From positions 1,302,001-1,366,000 of the forward strand of contig CAWBRV010000008.1 in assembly GCA_963791225.1 (NCBI GenBank): DNA of 64,000 nucleotides. The letters run 5' to 3'. This document shows, piece by piece, positions 26,504-35,145 of this stretch. The position numbers and the translations under genes were made by a program. This DNA is from PALSA-612 sp963791225 (GTDB taxonomy: Bacteria > Actinomycetota > Thermoleophilia > Gaiellales > Gaiellaceae). The notes beneath the pieces are model-generated. The model was not told the origin of the DNA. It made no database searches and was given only the letters and a program-made list of their open reading frames with translations. Position 1 is the first letter of the stretch; the number at the start of each line of letters is the position of its first letter.

Positions 26504-27883
26504 TCAGGTGGCTGTGGTGGCCGGTTCTTGAACTGCGTAGAGTCGCCATTCGCCGGGGATGCCTTTGAGCTTGTGTAGGCCGCGGTCTTGGAAGGTGATG
26601 CCGGAGCCGGCGACGAGGTCTTTGACGGTGCTGGAGACAAGCACTTCGCCCGGCTGTGCGTTCGCGGCGACGCGCGCGCCGGTGTGGACGGCGATCCCGG
26701 CGACTTTGCCGTTGGCGAGTTCGCACTCGCCGGTGTGCAGGCCGGCGCGGACGTCGAGGCCGACCTGCGGCATCGTTTCGACGATTGCGCAGGCGCAGCG
26801 GATTGCCCGGGCGGGGCCGTCGAAGGAGGCGAAGAAGCCGTCGCCGGCGGTGTCTACTTCGTCGCCGCGGAAGCGGGCGAGCTGCTGGCGGACGAGCTGA
26901 TGGTGTTGTTCGAGTAGCTGGCGCCAGGCCCGGTCACCGAGTTCGGCTGCGTGTTCGGTGGCACCGACGATGTCTGTGAACAGCACGGTGGCGAGCACCC
27001 TGTCTTGCTCGGCTTCTTCCCAGGGCCGCTGTTCGGAGATGCCGACCGCGAAGGCCTGGATCTCGTCGAGGACCGCTGTGACGTCGCCGTAGTAGGGAAA
27101 GTGTGGGCCGCCGCTCAGTTCGACGAAGCGTGCCCCTGGAATCTGCGTCGCCATCCAGCGCGCTGCTTCGATCGGTATGTGGTCCTCGGTTCGGTGCAGG
27201 ACGAGCGTCGGAACGCGGATCGTTGGCAGCACGCCGCGCACGTCGATTTCCTCGTTCATCCGCTGGAGCATCTCGATAGCTCCCGGGCTCGCGCTCAACC
27301 GCTGGCGCGACGCGTGCTGGCGGATCTCGTCGTCAGTCGCGTCAGGCTTCTGCGACCTGAGGACCTCGGCTGCCCCCTCCAGGCTGCCCCATCCACGCGC
27401 CCAATCTTCAGCGTCGCGCCGGTACTCGTCGAGCGGGTCGCCCCACGGGAAGTCGGGCGCCCACGTGAATCTCGGCATGCTGCCGTACAGGACGAGGGCG
27501 ACTGTCCGCTCCGGGTAGGTCGCCGCGAACAAAGCGCTCATCGGGCCCCCCTCGGATGCGCCCACCAGCACCGCCCGCTGCGAGCTGGCGGCGTCCATCA
27601 CCGCCCTCACATCGTCCATCCGCGTCTCCAGGTTGGCGATACCGCTCACACGGTCAGACAACCCCGTACCGCGCTTGTCGAACAGAATCAATCGCGAGAA
27701 CGACGCCAGCCGCCCAAAGAACGCCGCCCGAGCTGGATCCTCCCAGATCAGCTCAACATTCGAGACAGCACCTGGCACGTAAACGAGATCGAACGGGCCA
27801 TCACCAACAACCTGGTACGCGATGCTGACGTCCCCACTTTTCGCATAACGCGTCTCCGGCTGCACCGCCACAGTCTCGCGCAC
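26504..27883 (-). CDS. Alpha/beta hydrolase fused to class III nucleotidyl cyclase
   Basis: About 459 residues with two domains. The N-terminal half is an alpha/beta hydrolase (RGTGLSDR; nucleophile elbow VGASEGGP; histidine in SGGPHFPYYG). The C-terminal half is an adenylate/guanylate cyclase catalytic domain: LFTDIVGATEHAAELGD with the first metal aspartate, then DEVDTAGDGFFASFD with the second and AGLHTGECE. This domain pair is common in actinobacteria and mycobacteria, where the hydrolase part may sense a small ligand. There is no membrane segment. The start is set at GTG 27883, with nearby GTGs possible. It is the main cargo gene of the island. Confidence 0.85.
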   Translation of the reverse strand: MRETVAVQPETRYAKSGDVSIAYQVVGDGPFDLVYVPGAVSNVELIWEDPARAAFFGRLASFSRLILFDKRGTGLSDRVSGIANLETRMDDVRAVMDAASSQRAVLVGASEGGPMSALFAATYPERTVALVLYGSMPRFTWAPDFPWGDPLDEYRRDAEDWARGWGSLEGAAEVLRSQKPDATDDEIRQHASRQRLSASPGAIEMLQRMNEEIDVRGVLPTIRVPTLVLHRTEDHIPIEAARWMATQIPGARFVELSGGPHFPYYGDVTAVLDEIQAFAVGISEQRPWEEAEQDRVLATVLFTDIVGATEHAAELGDRAWRQLLEQHHQLVRQQLARFRGDEVDTAGDGFFASFDGPARAIRCACAIVETMPQVGLDVRAGLHTGECELANGKVAGIAVHTGARVAANAQPGEVLVSSTVKDLVAGSGITFQDRGLHKLKGIPGEWRLYAVQEPATTAT

Positions 27884-27975
27884 GACCAGCCCAACTGCGA
27901 CCCCCGGAACGATCGAACCGCCTCCACCTGTCCCGACCACCTTGTCGCAGAATGCGGCAAGGTGCCCGTGCTGGC

Positions 27976-28185
27976 TTAGGCCGCGATCGGATCTGTGATC
28001 AGCAGGCCTGGATCGTCGTTCCGGACCGAGTTCACGAGCGGCGAGGCTGCCGCCCCCACCATCGCCTTCGCCGGGTACGGCTGAAGCAGCGACAACGCAT
28101 GTTCCTTTGAGACGTCGACGTCGAGCCATTCCGTCTCGAGCTCACACGGCTGGATCACCGGCATCCGGTCATGCACCGGCGCCAC
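27976..28185 (-). pseudogene. C-terminal remnant of an SRAP/YedK-type (HMCES-like) gene
   Basis: The fragment APVHDRMPVI, followed by a WLD and LLQPYPAKAM-like block and NSVRNDDP, is the C-terminal third of SOS response-associated peptidase (SRAP) proteins, which crosslink to abasic sites in single-stranded DNA. The N-terminal part with the catalytic Cys2 is missing: the frame is closed by a stop a short way upstream of 28185. I judge it a broken gene left from an earlier insertion. Confidence 0.7.
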
Positions 28186-28600
28186 GAGCTCAGCACTCGC
28201 CGTGTGCCGGCGCCGAACTCAACGCCGCACTCCTCGCACGGCACCGTCAACGCACGGCACCGTCAATCGGGATCGAACACAGTCACGACGGTGTCAGGCC
28301 TGTGGCCAGCTTCCCTGCTCGCGCTTTCGGATGCGTCCGTTTTCGGTCCAGCTCTCACCGCCGTGTGTTGGCACGCAACAGCTTCGAAAACCTCCGCAGG
28401 TTCGCTGTCCGCTCGAGGGACGACAGGCCTGCTCCGAAGAACTACCGGCCTACGCACTTCTTCGGTCGGAGAGCGCAATCATCGAGAATCACGTGTGCGA
28501 TAGCTGCCTGCCCGGGCTGAGTCGGGCGCGCGGCGCCCGGCTCGGAACATCGAGGCGCCCCCACGGCGAGAAGTTGAAGACGCCTTTCGTGCTGGGTGGA
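28186..28600. other. Gene-free stretch in the island
   Basis: I see no credible gene here. Open frames on both strands lack ribosome-binding sites and family patterns. The only structure is an inverted repeat, CCGAAGAA (28434-28441) with TTCTTCGG (28458-28465), which has no obvious role. Confidence 0.5.
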
Positions 28601-29113
28601 CTAGAGCGTGACGGAAGCGTCGTAGCTGGTGGAGACCAGGGGGGCTGCGTCGGTGCAGTGTCCGACTTGGGGTTGTCTCGCCTGGAGGTCATACTTCACT
28701 GTGTCGCCCTTGAACAGGCCGGATGTGACCTTGCCCGACAGGATCTGGTGTCCGGTGCCATTGACGAAGGTGACCCGCACTGAGATCTTCGAGCTTGCGC
28801 CGGTGTTCCACTGAATCGTCAGGACGCCAGCCTCCGGAGTCGTCTTCGGGGCCGCGACGCAGGCGACCTTATGCGAGCGAAGGAATCCGGCCAGGGCGCC
28901 AACCAGCACGCCGCCGCCCCTGCAGGTGAGTGTCGCGACATGGCTGATGGCGGTTGGCCGGATGTGAGAGACGTTGATCGGCGGCGTCCAAGTCGCCTCA
29001 CCGACAGCCGTACAGTTCGTCCCTGACGTCTTCATTCTCGAAGCAGAAGCCGCCGACCAGGCCGTGCAAAGAAGCAGCGCGATGATCGTCAAGGCGCACA
29101 TGATCCGCTTCAT
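28601..29113 (-). CDS. Secreted protein of unknown function
   Basis: A 170-residue protein with a clear signal peptide (KRIMCALTIIALLLCTAWSAASA). The mature part has four cysteines (GTNCTAVG, LTCRGGG, VACVAAP, GHCTDAA) in an alternating beta pattern, as in small exported beta-sandwich proteins. GGAAGGAA lies seven or so bases before the ATG at 29113. No family was recognised. It lies within the tRNA-Arg island and looks like intact cargo. Confidence 0.7.
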   Translation of the reverse strand: MKRIMCALTIIALLLCTAWSAASASRMKTSGTNCTAVGEATWTPPINVSHIRPTAISHVATLTCRGGGVLVGALAGFLRSHKVACVAAPKTTPEAGVLTIQWNTGASSKISVRVTFVNGTGHQILSGKVTSGLFKGDTVKYDLQARQPQVGHCTDAAPLVSTSYDASVTL

Positions 29114-29341
29114 CTGATTCCTTCCCGTTCGGTTCGCTCGCTGCCTGCCGCCGGGAGTGTGTCAAAGAGAGACATCACGTAGCGCCCCCAGCAGTGCGCA
29201 TGTCCCACTTACGTAAACCAAGAGCCTCTGTCTCTTCTATCCCCCAAGCTCGGTATCCAGGGTCTCGACCCGTCGACTACCAGTATCCGACGGGAACCCC
29301 GACGCGAAATAGGCGGGTGGCAGGAGTCTCGTGCGAGCCCG

Positions 29342-29494
29342 TTAGCGCCGCACGAAAACGACCGCCCGCCGCGGCGAGTCGATCATCAGCACCTTGAACC
29401 CGAGCCCGAAGTAGACGAGGCCGGCCGGGAGGAGGAGGACGTCGAGCGACTCGCAGGGCTGAGCCAGTCCGCAATCAGAGCTCTTGCGGTCCAT
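29342..29494 (-). CDS. Possible 50-residue membrane-associated protein
   Basis: From ATG 29494 to TAA 29342 runs a 50-residue frame with a hydrophobic segment (LDVLLLPAGLVYFGLGFKVLMI) and a basic tail (DSPRRAVVFVRR). The hydrophobic pattern looks natural. There is no clear ribosome-binding site and codons before the ATG are closed soon, so it may be the tail of a longer broken gene. I list it because it is too short for usual gene calling. Confidence 0.35.
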   Translation of the reverse strand: MDRKSSDCGLAQPCESLDVLLLPAGLVYFGLGFKVLMIDSPRRAVVFVRR

Positions 29495-29720
29495 TCGATA
29501 GCTGGCCATCGATCGCGTGGACGCTCATGCCGAACGTTGACGCCGCGATGCGCCGCAGTGGCCGTCCGTCGCAAGGGCTGTTACGCGGGTACAGAAGTGG
29601 GTACACCCTTACACTCATTCGCCCACTTTTCAGCACCGTTCACCAAAGCTAACTAGAAGCTGTTAGCCAGGCGTTTACAGATGTTTTGGCTCCGGAAGCC
29701 AGGTTGTGGCTCCTCGTCGG

Positions 29721-29769
29721 GACGGCCTTCTAAGCCGTGGGTCGGAGGTTCGAATCCTCCCAGGCGCAT
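29721..29769. repeat. Attachment-site copy: orphan 3' half of tRNA-Arg(TCT)
   Basis: 49 bases identical to 26034-26082: anticodon loop, variable region, T arm and acceptor 3' strand. No D arm or 5' acceptor strand lies before it, so it is no working tRNA. It is the expected right-hand attachment site left by tRNA-directed integration. Confidence 0.9.
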
Positions 29770-29873
29770 CAGGACGCATCGCGCAATGCAAGAACCGCGA
29801 CAAGTTGCGAGCGGGGGCACTCGCGCGGTTGTCGCGAGGAAGATCAAGTCTCGGCGGACGGCCGCTGATGCTT

Positions 29874-31883
29874 CTACTGGAGCTGGTCGACCTCGACGTA
29901 CCAGGTCGACGCCGGGGCGTAGGGGACCACCTGCAGCTGGAAGGTCCCGGGGCCGCTCGACGGGTAGAAAGTGTGCACGCCTTCGGCGCTGTCCGCCGTG
30001 AAGCTGTCGGACAGATCGTAGGGACCCGTCCACGAAAAGCTCGTCAGCACGAACCCCCAGGGATAGCCACTCCCGCACCGATAGCGGATGCGCCAGCTAC
30101 GGCTCACCGTGAAGGGTGCGCTCCGGTAGACGCCGGACCCGAACTGGGAGAGCACTCGCCTCCACTGGAAGCCGCGACTCACCTTCAGCTGGACGGTGTG
30201 TCCGCGCACGCTCACCGAGCCGGGCGGAGGCGACTGGCTCATCACGCGCCCCGCTCGAGTCTGCGACGGCACGTAGGCGACGGCCGCGCGGAGATGCCTC
30301 GCGCTCAGCACGCTCTCGGCAGTGGGCAGCGCGAGCCCACGTAGCGTCGGCACCCTCGACTTCGGGTAGCCGCTCGCGATGAGGATCGTGACCCTCGCGG
30401 GCCGACGGACGTTCGCGCCGGCGCTCGGCATCACGCCGACGACGTTGCCCTTGCGAACGGTCCAAGAGGGAGTGAAGCGGCGCCAGGTTTCGAATCCGCC
30501 GGCGGTCAGCCGCGCGGCTGCGAACGCGGGGTTGCTCCCGGCCGCGACCTTGGGGACCGGTGCGAATGCGGAGCCTCGGCTGACCGTGAGGGCGACCCGC
30601 GCGCGCGGGCCGGAGAGCCGGGCGTCCGCCGTCGGCCGCTGCCCGACGATCACGCCGCTCGGCGCGTGCTCGGAGTAGACGCGCGAGATCCTCGCCACCG
30701 GCGTTTCGACCGACACCCGCTCGGCTGCCAGCCGCAGTCGTCTCAGTCCCTCGCCGAGGGGCAGGCCGACCAGCCGCGGCAGCGTCACCGTCTCCGGGCC
30801 GCGTGCGCTCCCGCCCGAGCCGATCCCGAGCGACGCGGCCTTGAAGACGGCGACTGCCACGCCGGCGGCGACCAGCGTGGCCACCACAGTCAGAGTTGCG
30901 GCCTCGCGGAGACGGACACGCGGCACAGCCGGCTCGTCGGCAACCTCGCGCCCGACGTGCGACGGCACGAGCACTATCGTCGGGCTCCTGGAGACCGGCG
31001 CCGCCACGAGGGTGGCGGCAGTGGCCTCCGGCCGCGCCATCCTGAGCGTGGGCGCCGCGCTCGCCACGCCCTGCGGGAGCAGGCGGATCAGCTCGTGCGC
31101 GGTCGGACGGCGGTCGTGATCTCGCCGGAGAAGCGCGTCGACGGTCTGTGTCGCCTCCGTCGAAAGGTCCGGCCGGAGCGCGGCCAGCGAGGGCGCATCC
31201 TCGTGCGCGCGACGGAACCCGACCGCGAGCCGGTCCTCGCCCTCGAACGGCAGGCGCCCGCTGAGCAGCATGAACAGCACGCAACCGAGCGCGTACATGT
31301 CGGTGGAGGGATCGTTGTCCGTTCCGGTCGCCTGCTCGGGTGACCAGTACTCCGGCGTTCCGACGAGCACGCCGGCCGAAGTCACGCTCGCCGGACCCCT
31401 CGCCACGCGGGCTAGGCCGAAGTCGGTCACGACGACTCGGCCCGTCGCCCACTCGAGCAGGATGTTCGCCGGCGTCAGGTCGCGATGGATCACGCCGTGC
31501 TCGTGGGCGTATTCGAGGGCCTGGCAGACGGGGGCGGCATAGCCTCTCGCCCGCTGCCAATCGACAGGAAGCCGGCCTGCGACCGCCTTCTCCAAGTTCT
31601 CGCCGTCGACGAACTCCAGCACGAGGAAGACCTCGTCCCCGGACTCCGCATAGTCGTAGACGCGGACGATGTTCTCGTGCGCGAGTGCCGCCAGGGCCCT
31701 GGCTTCGCGATCGAACCGCTGACGCTGCTCCGGCAGTGCCGCGATCTGCGGATGGAGCAGTTTGATCGCGACGTCGCGGTTCAGCTTCCGGTCCGTTGCC
31801 CGCCACACCGCACCCATCCCGCCCTCGCCCACCTTCGCTCCGAGGACGTAACGCCCAGCGAGGACGCGTGCGGGGCCGGCCAT
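29874..31883 (-). CDS. PASTA-domain Ser/Thr protein kinase (PknB type)
   Basis: A 669-residue transmembrane kinase. The kinase domain (about 10-270) has the glycine loop VGEGGMGAVW, catalytic Lys41, HRD at 133-135, DFG at 154-156 and APE-like GTPEYWSPEQ. The HRDLKPxN lysine is threonine (HRDLTPAN, residue 137). A juxtamembrane linker, one helix (about 345-370) and about three PASTA repeats (PRLVGLPLGEGLRRL, PTLRGLALPTAESVL and others) follow, then a unique C-terminal beta domain. PASTA kinases bind muropeptides or lipid II and regulate cell wall growth and division. The start ATG is at 31883. The gene lies directly outside the island. Confidence 0.9.
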   Translation of the reverse strand: MAGPARVLAGRYVLGAKVGEGGMGAVWRATDRKLNRDVAIKLLHPQIAALPEQRQRFDREARALAALAHENIVRVYDYAESGDEVFLVLEFVDGENLEKAVAGRLPVDWQRARGYAAPVCQALEYAHEHGVIHRDLTPANILLEWATGRVVVTDFGLARVARGPASVTSAGVLVGTPEYWSPEQATGTDNDPSTDMYALGCVLFMLLSGRLPFEGEDRLAVGFRRAHEDAPSLAALRPDLSTEATQTVDALLRRDHDRRPTAHELIRLLPQGVASAAPTLRMARPEATAATLVAAPVSRSPTIVLVPSHVGREVADEPAVPRVRLREAATLTVVATLVAAGVAVAVFKAASLGIGSGGSARGPETVTLPRLVGLPLGEGLRRLRLAAERVSVETPVARISRVYSEHAPSGVIVGQRPTADARLSGPRARVALTVSRGSAFAPVPKVAAGSNPAFAAARLTAGGFETWRRFTPSWTVRKGNVVGVMPSAGANVRRPARVTILIASGYPKSRVPTLRGLALPTAESVLSARHLRAAVAYVPSQTRAGRVMSQSPPPGSVSVRGHTVQLKVSRGFQWRRVLSQFGSGVYRSAPFTVSRSWRIRYRCGSGYPWGFVLTSFSWTGPYDLSDSFTADSAEGVHTFYPSSGPGTFQLQVVPYAPASTWYVEVDQLQ

Positions 31884-32084
31884 CCCACGTAGTGTCCGTG
31901 ATCGGACGCCGCGGTTCAAACGATCCAGTGGCGCCGGACAGGCGGCAAGCGAACGGGGCGTCGGTTCTCGTGACTGCACAGGCTTGCCAAGGGTGAGGTC
32001 GCCCAAGCTGATGTCACCTCGCGCCCCGGGGTAACGCAACTGGCTGTCAATGGAGGACAGAGATGACCTAGGGTTGCGGTCTGG

Positions 32085-33842
32085 GTGCGGTCGAGCGTCG
32101 GAAGGGTCGGCCAATTGCTTGCGCGGGTGATCCCAGCTCTAGGCTGGCTGCCCAACTGGCGGCTGACCGTGAAGCGAGACACGCTCTCGGCGTTGGCGGT
32201 GTGGGCTGTGCTGGTTCCGCAGTCGATGGCGTACGCGTCGCTGGCCGGGGTGGCACCCGTACAAGGCTTGTATGCCGCCTGTGCAGGACTGTTGCTGTAC
32301 GCACTCCTGGGTACGAGCAGGCAGCTCAACGTAGGTCCGAGCTCCGGTGTGGCGATCCTCTCGGCGGCAACGGTCGCGCCGATTGCCGCCGGCAGCAGCG
32401 CCCGGTATCTGGAGCTGACTGCATTGCTGGCGCTGATCGTGGGCGGCTTGCTCCTGTTGTGCGGGATCGCGCGGCTCGGGTTCATCGCCGAGTTCATAGC
32501 CAGACCGGTACTGGCCGGTTACATGGTCGGCCTCGCGCTCGTGATCATCGTCGGCCAGATTCCGGCGCTGCTCGGCATCCCGGGCGGCTCGGGCAACTTC
32601 TTCCAACTCGCCTGGCACTTGCTCCCCAACCTCGACGCCGTCTCCGGCTGGACGGTCGGGATCGGTCTTGCCTCGCTGGCGCTGATCCTTGTCCTGCGGG
32701 CAGTCTCACCGCAGCTGCCGGGGTCCCTGATCGCGGTCGCCGTAGGCATCATCGCGGCTCGAGTCTTTGACACGGACGGACACGGCGTCGCCGAGCTCGG
32801 GAAGATCGCCGCCGAAATGCCAGACGTGGCACTGCCGAACGTGACCTACGCCGACTTCGAGCGCCTATTCGCCGGAGCAGTAGGGCTGTCGCTGCTCGCC
32901 TACGCCGAATCGATCGCGGCTGCCCGCTCATTCGCCGCCAAGCACCGCTACGAGGTGGACGCCAACAAAGAGCTGATCGCGCTCGGCGCGACGAACGTCG
33001 GATCGGGACTGGTTCAGGGCTTCGCCATCGACGCCAGCGTCTCGCGAACGTCCGTCGCCGACGGCACCGGTCAGCGCTCGCAGCTCGCCGGCCTCGTCAA
33101 CCTCGCCCTCCTGATCGTGACCCTGGCGTTGCTGACTCCGTTCTTCGCCGACCTCCCGAAAGCGACCCTGGCCGCGATCGTGATCGCCGCAGTCTTGCCA
33201 CTCCTGAAGACCGCCGACCTGCGCCGCCTCTACCGCATCGACACGGCCGACTTCTCGATCGCGGTGGTTTGCCTCTGCGGCGTGCTCGTCGTCGGCGTGC
33301 TCGGCGGCATCATCGTCGCGATCGTCGCCTCCCTCGTCGTCCTCGTCCACCGAGGCTTCCGGCCCGAAGTCGCAGTCCTCGGCCGATCGCGCTCGCAAGA
33401 GACCAACGAAGACATCGGCTACAGAGACGTGTCCAGGCACCGCGAGGTCGAGACGTTCCCCGGCCTTGTCATCTTCCGCTTCGACCAGGAGATCTTCTTC
33501 GCCAACGCCACCTTCTTCCGCGACCAGATCCAACGTCTAGCCAGCACGACCAAGCCGCCGCCGCGCACGATCCTCGTCGACGCCGCCGCAGTCACCCACA
33601 TCGACACCACCGGCCTCGACATGCTCACAGAACTCCACGACGAACTCTCGGCTGACAGCATCACGCTGACCTTCGCCCGGATCAAAGGTCCCGTCCAAGA
33701 CACCCTCGACCGAGCCGGACTCACCGACCAACTCGGACCCGAACACGTCTACCCCACCATCAAAGCTGCCGTCACAGCCTTCCTCGACGAGCAAACCTCA
33801 GGCAGCACCATCCCTGGCAAGGGACCCAGCCTCGCTGATTAG
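32085..33842 (+). CDS. SulP-family anion transporter with STAS domain
   Basis: A 585-residue SLC26/SulP protein: about 10-14 membrane helices, beginning with the family signature AVWAVLVPQSMAYASLAGVAPVQGLYAA, and a cytoplasmic C-terminal STAS domain (about 450-565; VTHIDTTGLDMLTELHDEL). It moves sulfate, bicarbonate or dicarboxylates, coupled to protons or sodium. No sulfate assimilation or carbonic anhydrase genes are next to it, so the substrate is open. The GTG at 32085 is the start. The gene is divergent from the PASTA kinase, with 201 bases between the starts. Confidence 0.92.
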   Translation: MRSSVGRVGQLLARVIPALGWLPNWRLTVKRDTLSALAVWAVLVPQSMAYASLAGVAPVQGLYAACAGLLLYALLGTSRQLNVGPSSGVAILSAATVAPIAAGSSARYLELTALLALIVGGLLLLCGIARLGFIAEFIARPVLAGYMVGLALVIIVGQIPALLGIPGGSGNFFQLAWHLLPNLDAVSGWTVGIGLASLALILVLRAVSPQLPGSLIAVAVGIIAARVFDTDGHGVAELGKIAAEMPDVALPNVTYADFERLFAGAVGLSLLAYAESIAAARSFAAKHRYEVDANKELIALGATNVGSGLVQGFAIDASVSRTSVADGTGQRSQLAGLVNLALLIVTLALLTPFFADLPKATLAAIVIAAVLPLLKTADLRRLYRIDTADFSIAVVCLCGVLVVGVLGGIIVAIVASLVVLVHRGFRPEVAVLGRSRSQETNEDIGYRDVSRHREVETFPGLVIFRFDQEIFFANATFFRDQIQRLASTTKPPPRTILVDAAAVTHIDTTGLDMLTELHDELSADSITLTFARIKGPVQDTLDRAGLTDQLGPEHVYPTIKAAVTAFLDEQTSGSTIPGKGPSLAD

Positions 33843-33930
33843 CCGCTGAACTGGGTTCGCGTGGCGCGGGCATCAATCCGGCGACGGCCGCATGCTCGCA
33901 ATGCGGCACGGCGCCACGATCGTCGGCTCG

Positions 33931-35145
33931 TCAGCCGGCTGGCGCTGCGAGACCGGCTGATCCGTTCGGAGTACCGATTCCCGTCGGGCCGTCGTACCCG
34001 GGGCCGGCGGTGCAGAGGTAGCTCGGGTTGCAGGTGCCGTTTGCGTGCGTCGTGACGTCGTAGAGCGACGGCGTCGCATATAGCCGGCCTGCGGGAGGCG
34101 CCGTGCCGGTCGGTCCGGCGAGAGCGTAGGCGGCCGCAACGAGCGGTGCCGCGAGGCTCGTTCCGCCCGCCTGGTACCAGCCACGGGAGCAGCTCCTCGT
34201 GCAGAACGGGGTCGAGTCGTAGACGGCGATCCCGGTGAAGGGATCAGCGTCGGCCGCGATGTCGGCGACGGTCCGGCCGCTACAGCCGGAGTCGGTCTGC
34301 CAGGCCGGCTTGGGCTCGTACGCGCTGCAGCCGCTGCCCGCGCCGGTCCACGCCGTCTCGCTCCGCCGTGTCCCGTTCTTGTTGAGCTCGAGCGTCGTCC
34401 CGCCGACCGCGATCACCCCGGGCGAGGCGGCGGGGTACTGGACGCCGTAGCCCCCGTCGCCGCTGGGAAACGTGATCGGGATGCCCGCGCGGGCGAAGTG
34501 GGAGTCGTACGCAGTCTCCGTCGGGAATTCTCGATCGGTGCCCCATGAGTTCGAGACGACGGTCGCGTGGGTGGTGGCGTAGTCCTCTGCCGTGAGGAGA
34601 TCCGCGAAGTCGTCGGTGGCCGATTCGACGAGGAGCAGGTGGCAGTTCGGGCACAGGGCATGCGCGGCCTGGAGATCCGTCGACGCCTCGAGCGCCCAGC
34701 GACCGTCGGCGACCGGCAGCTGCGATGTGCCCGTCTGGCTCAGCTTGGTGAAGCAGCCGGTGCCGGACGAGCACTGCGCTAGTCCGAACCGTCGGCTGTA
34801 GACGGCGAGGTCGTGCTCGGCGGTCGGGTCGTCGTAGGCCACGACGACGGCGATCGTCTGGTCGGCTCCGGCGGAGGCGCCCGCGGCGAGCAGCCCGTAG
34901 GCGGTCCGAAGCTGTCGCGGGCTGTAGCCCCTGGTCGTGCGCCCCGCGATGGGGGCACCGTCGGTGTCCGTCACGACCAGGAGGTTGCAGGCGGCGCGTT
35001 CTGTAGGAACGGCGGAGCAGACGGCGCGCGACGAGCGATCAGCCGCCGGGCCTGGTCGAGCAACGAGCGGAAGCAGGAGCAGGACGCCTGCGAGCAGGCC
35101 GCAGGCGAGCGCCACCCTCGTCCAGAGGACCGTCGTCGTCACCAC
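33931..35145 (-). CDS. Secreted S53 (sedolisin) peptidase
   Basis: A 404-residue exported protease. The N-terminal helix (VALACGLLAGVLLLLPLVA) is a signal or anchor. The sedolisin tetrad is complete: Glu and Asp four residues apart in WALEASTDLQ, Asp in FPSGDGGYG and the nucleophile in GGTSLAAP. There is no long propeptide, unlike many sedolisins. The family works at acid pH and cuts proteins outside the cell. It starts at GTG 35145 (or 35142), inside the end of the upstream subtilase-like gene, so both are translated from one message. Confidence 0.85.
   Translation of the reverse strand: MVTTTVLWTRVALACGLLAGVLLLLPLVARPGPAADRSSRAVCSAVPTERAACNLLVVTDTDGAPIAGRTTRGYSPRQLRTAYGLLAAGASAGADQTIAVVVAYDDPTAEHDLAVYSRRFGLAQCSSGTGCFTKLSQTGTSQLPVADGRWALEASTDLQAAHALCPNCHLLLVESATDDFADLLTAEDYATTHATVVSNSWGTDREFPTETAYDSHFARAGIPITFPSGDGGYGVQYPAASPGVIAVGGTTLELNKNGTRRSETAWTGAGSGCSAYEPKPAWQTDSGCSGRTVADIAADADPFTGIAVYDSTPFCTRSCSRGWYQAGGTSLAAPLVAAAYALAGPTGTAPPAGRLYATPSLYDVTTHANGTCNPSYLCTAGPGYDGPTGIGTPNGSAGLAAPAG

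Larger units (their letters stand above)
26034..29769. mobile_element. Small genomic island at tRNA-Arg(TCT)
   Basis: The 3.7-kb stretch between the two 49-bp tRNA repeats holds a hypothetical protein that runs into the tRNA, a hydrolase-cyclase fusion, a broken SRAP gene, a secreted protein, a possible 50-residue protein and gene-poor stretches. No integrase or excisionase was found, so it is either a decayed element or one that is moved by an enzyme made elsewhere. Gene order is all on the minus strand. Confidence 0.75.

Noticed and set aside
28434..28465. Inverted repeat CCGAAGAA/TTCTTCGG
   Set aside because: Eight-base arms with a 16-base loop, no adjacent gene end or promoter; likely chance.
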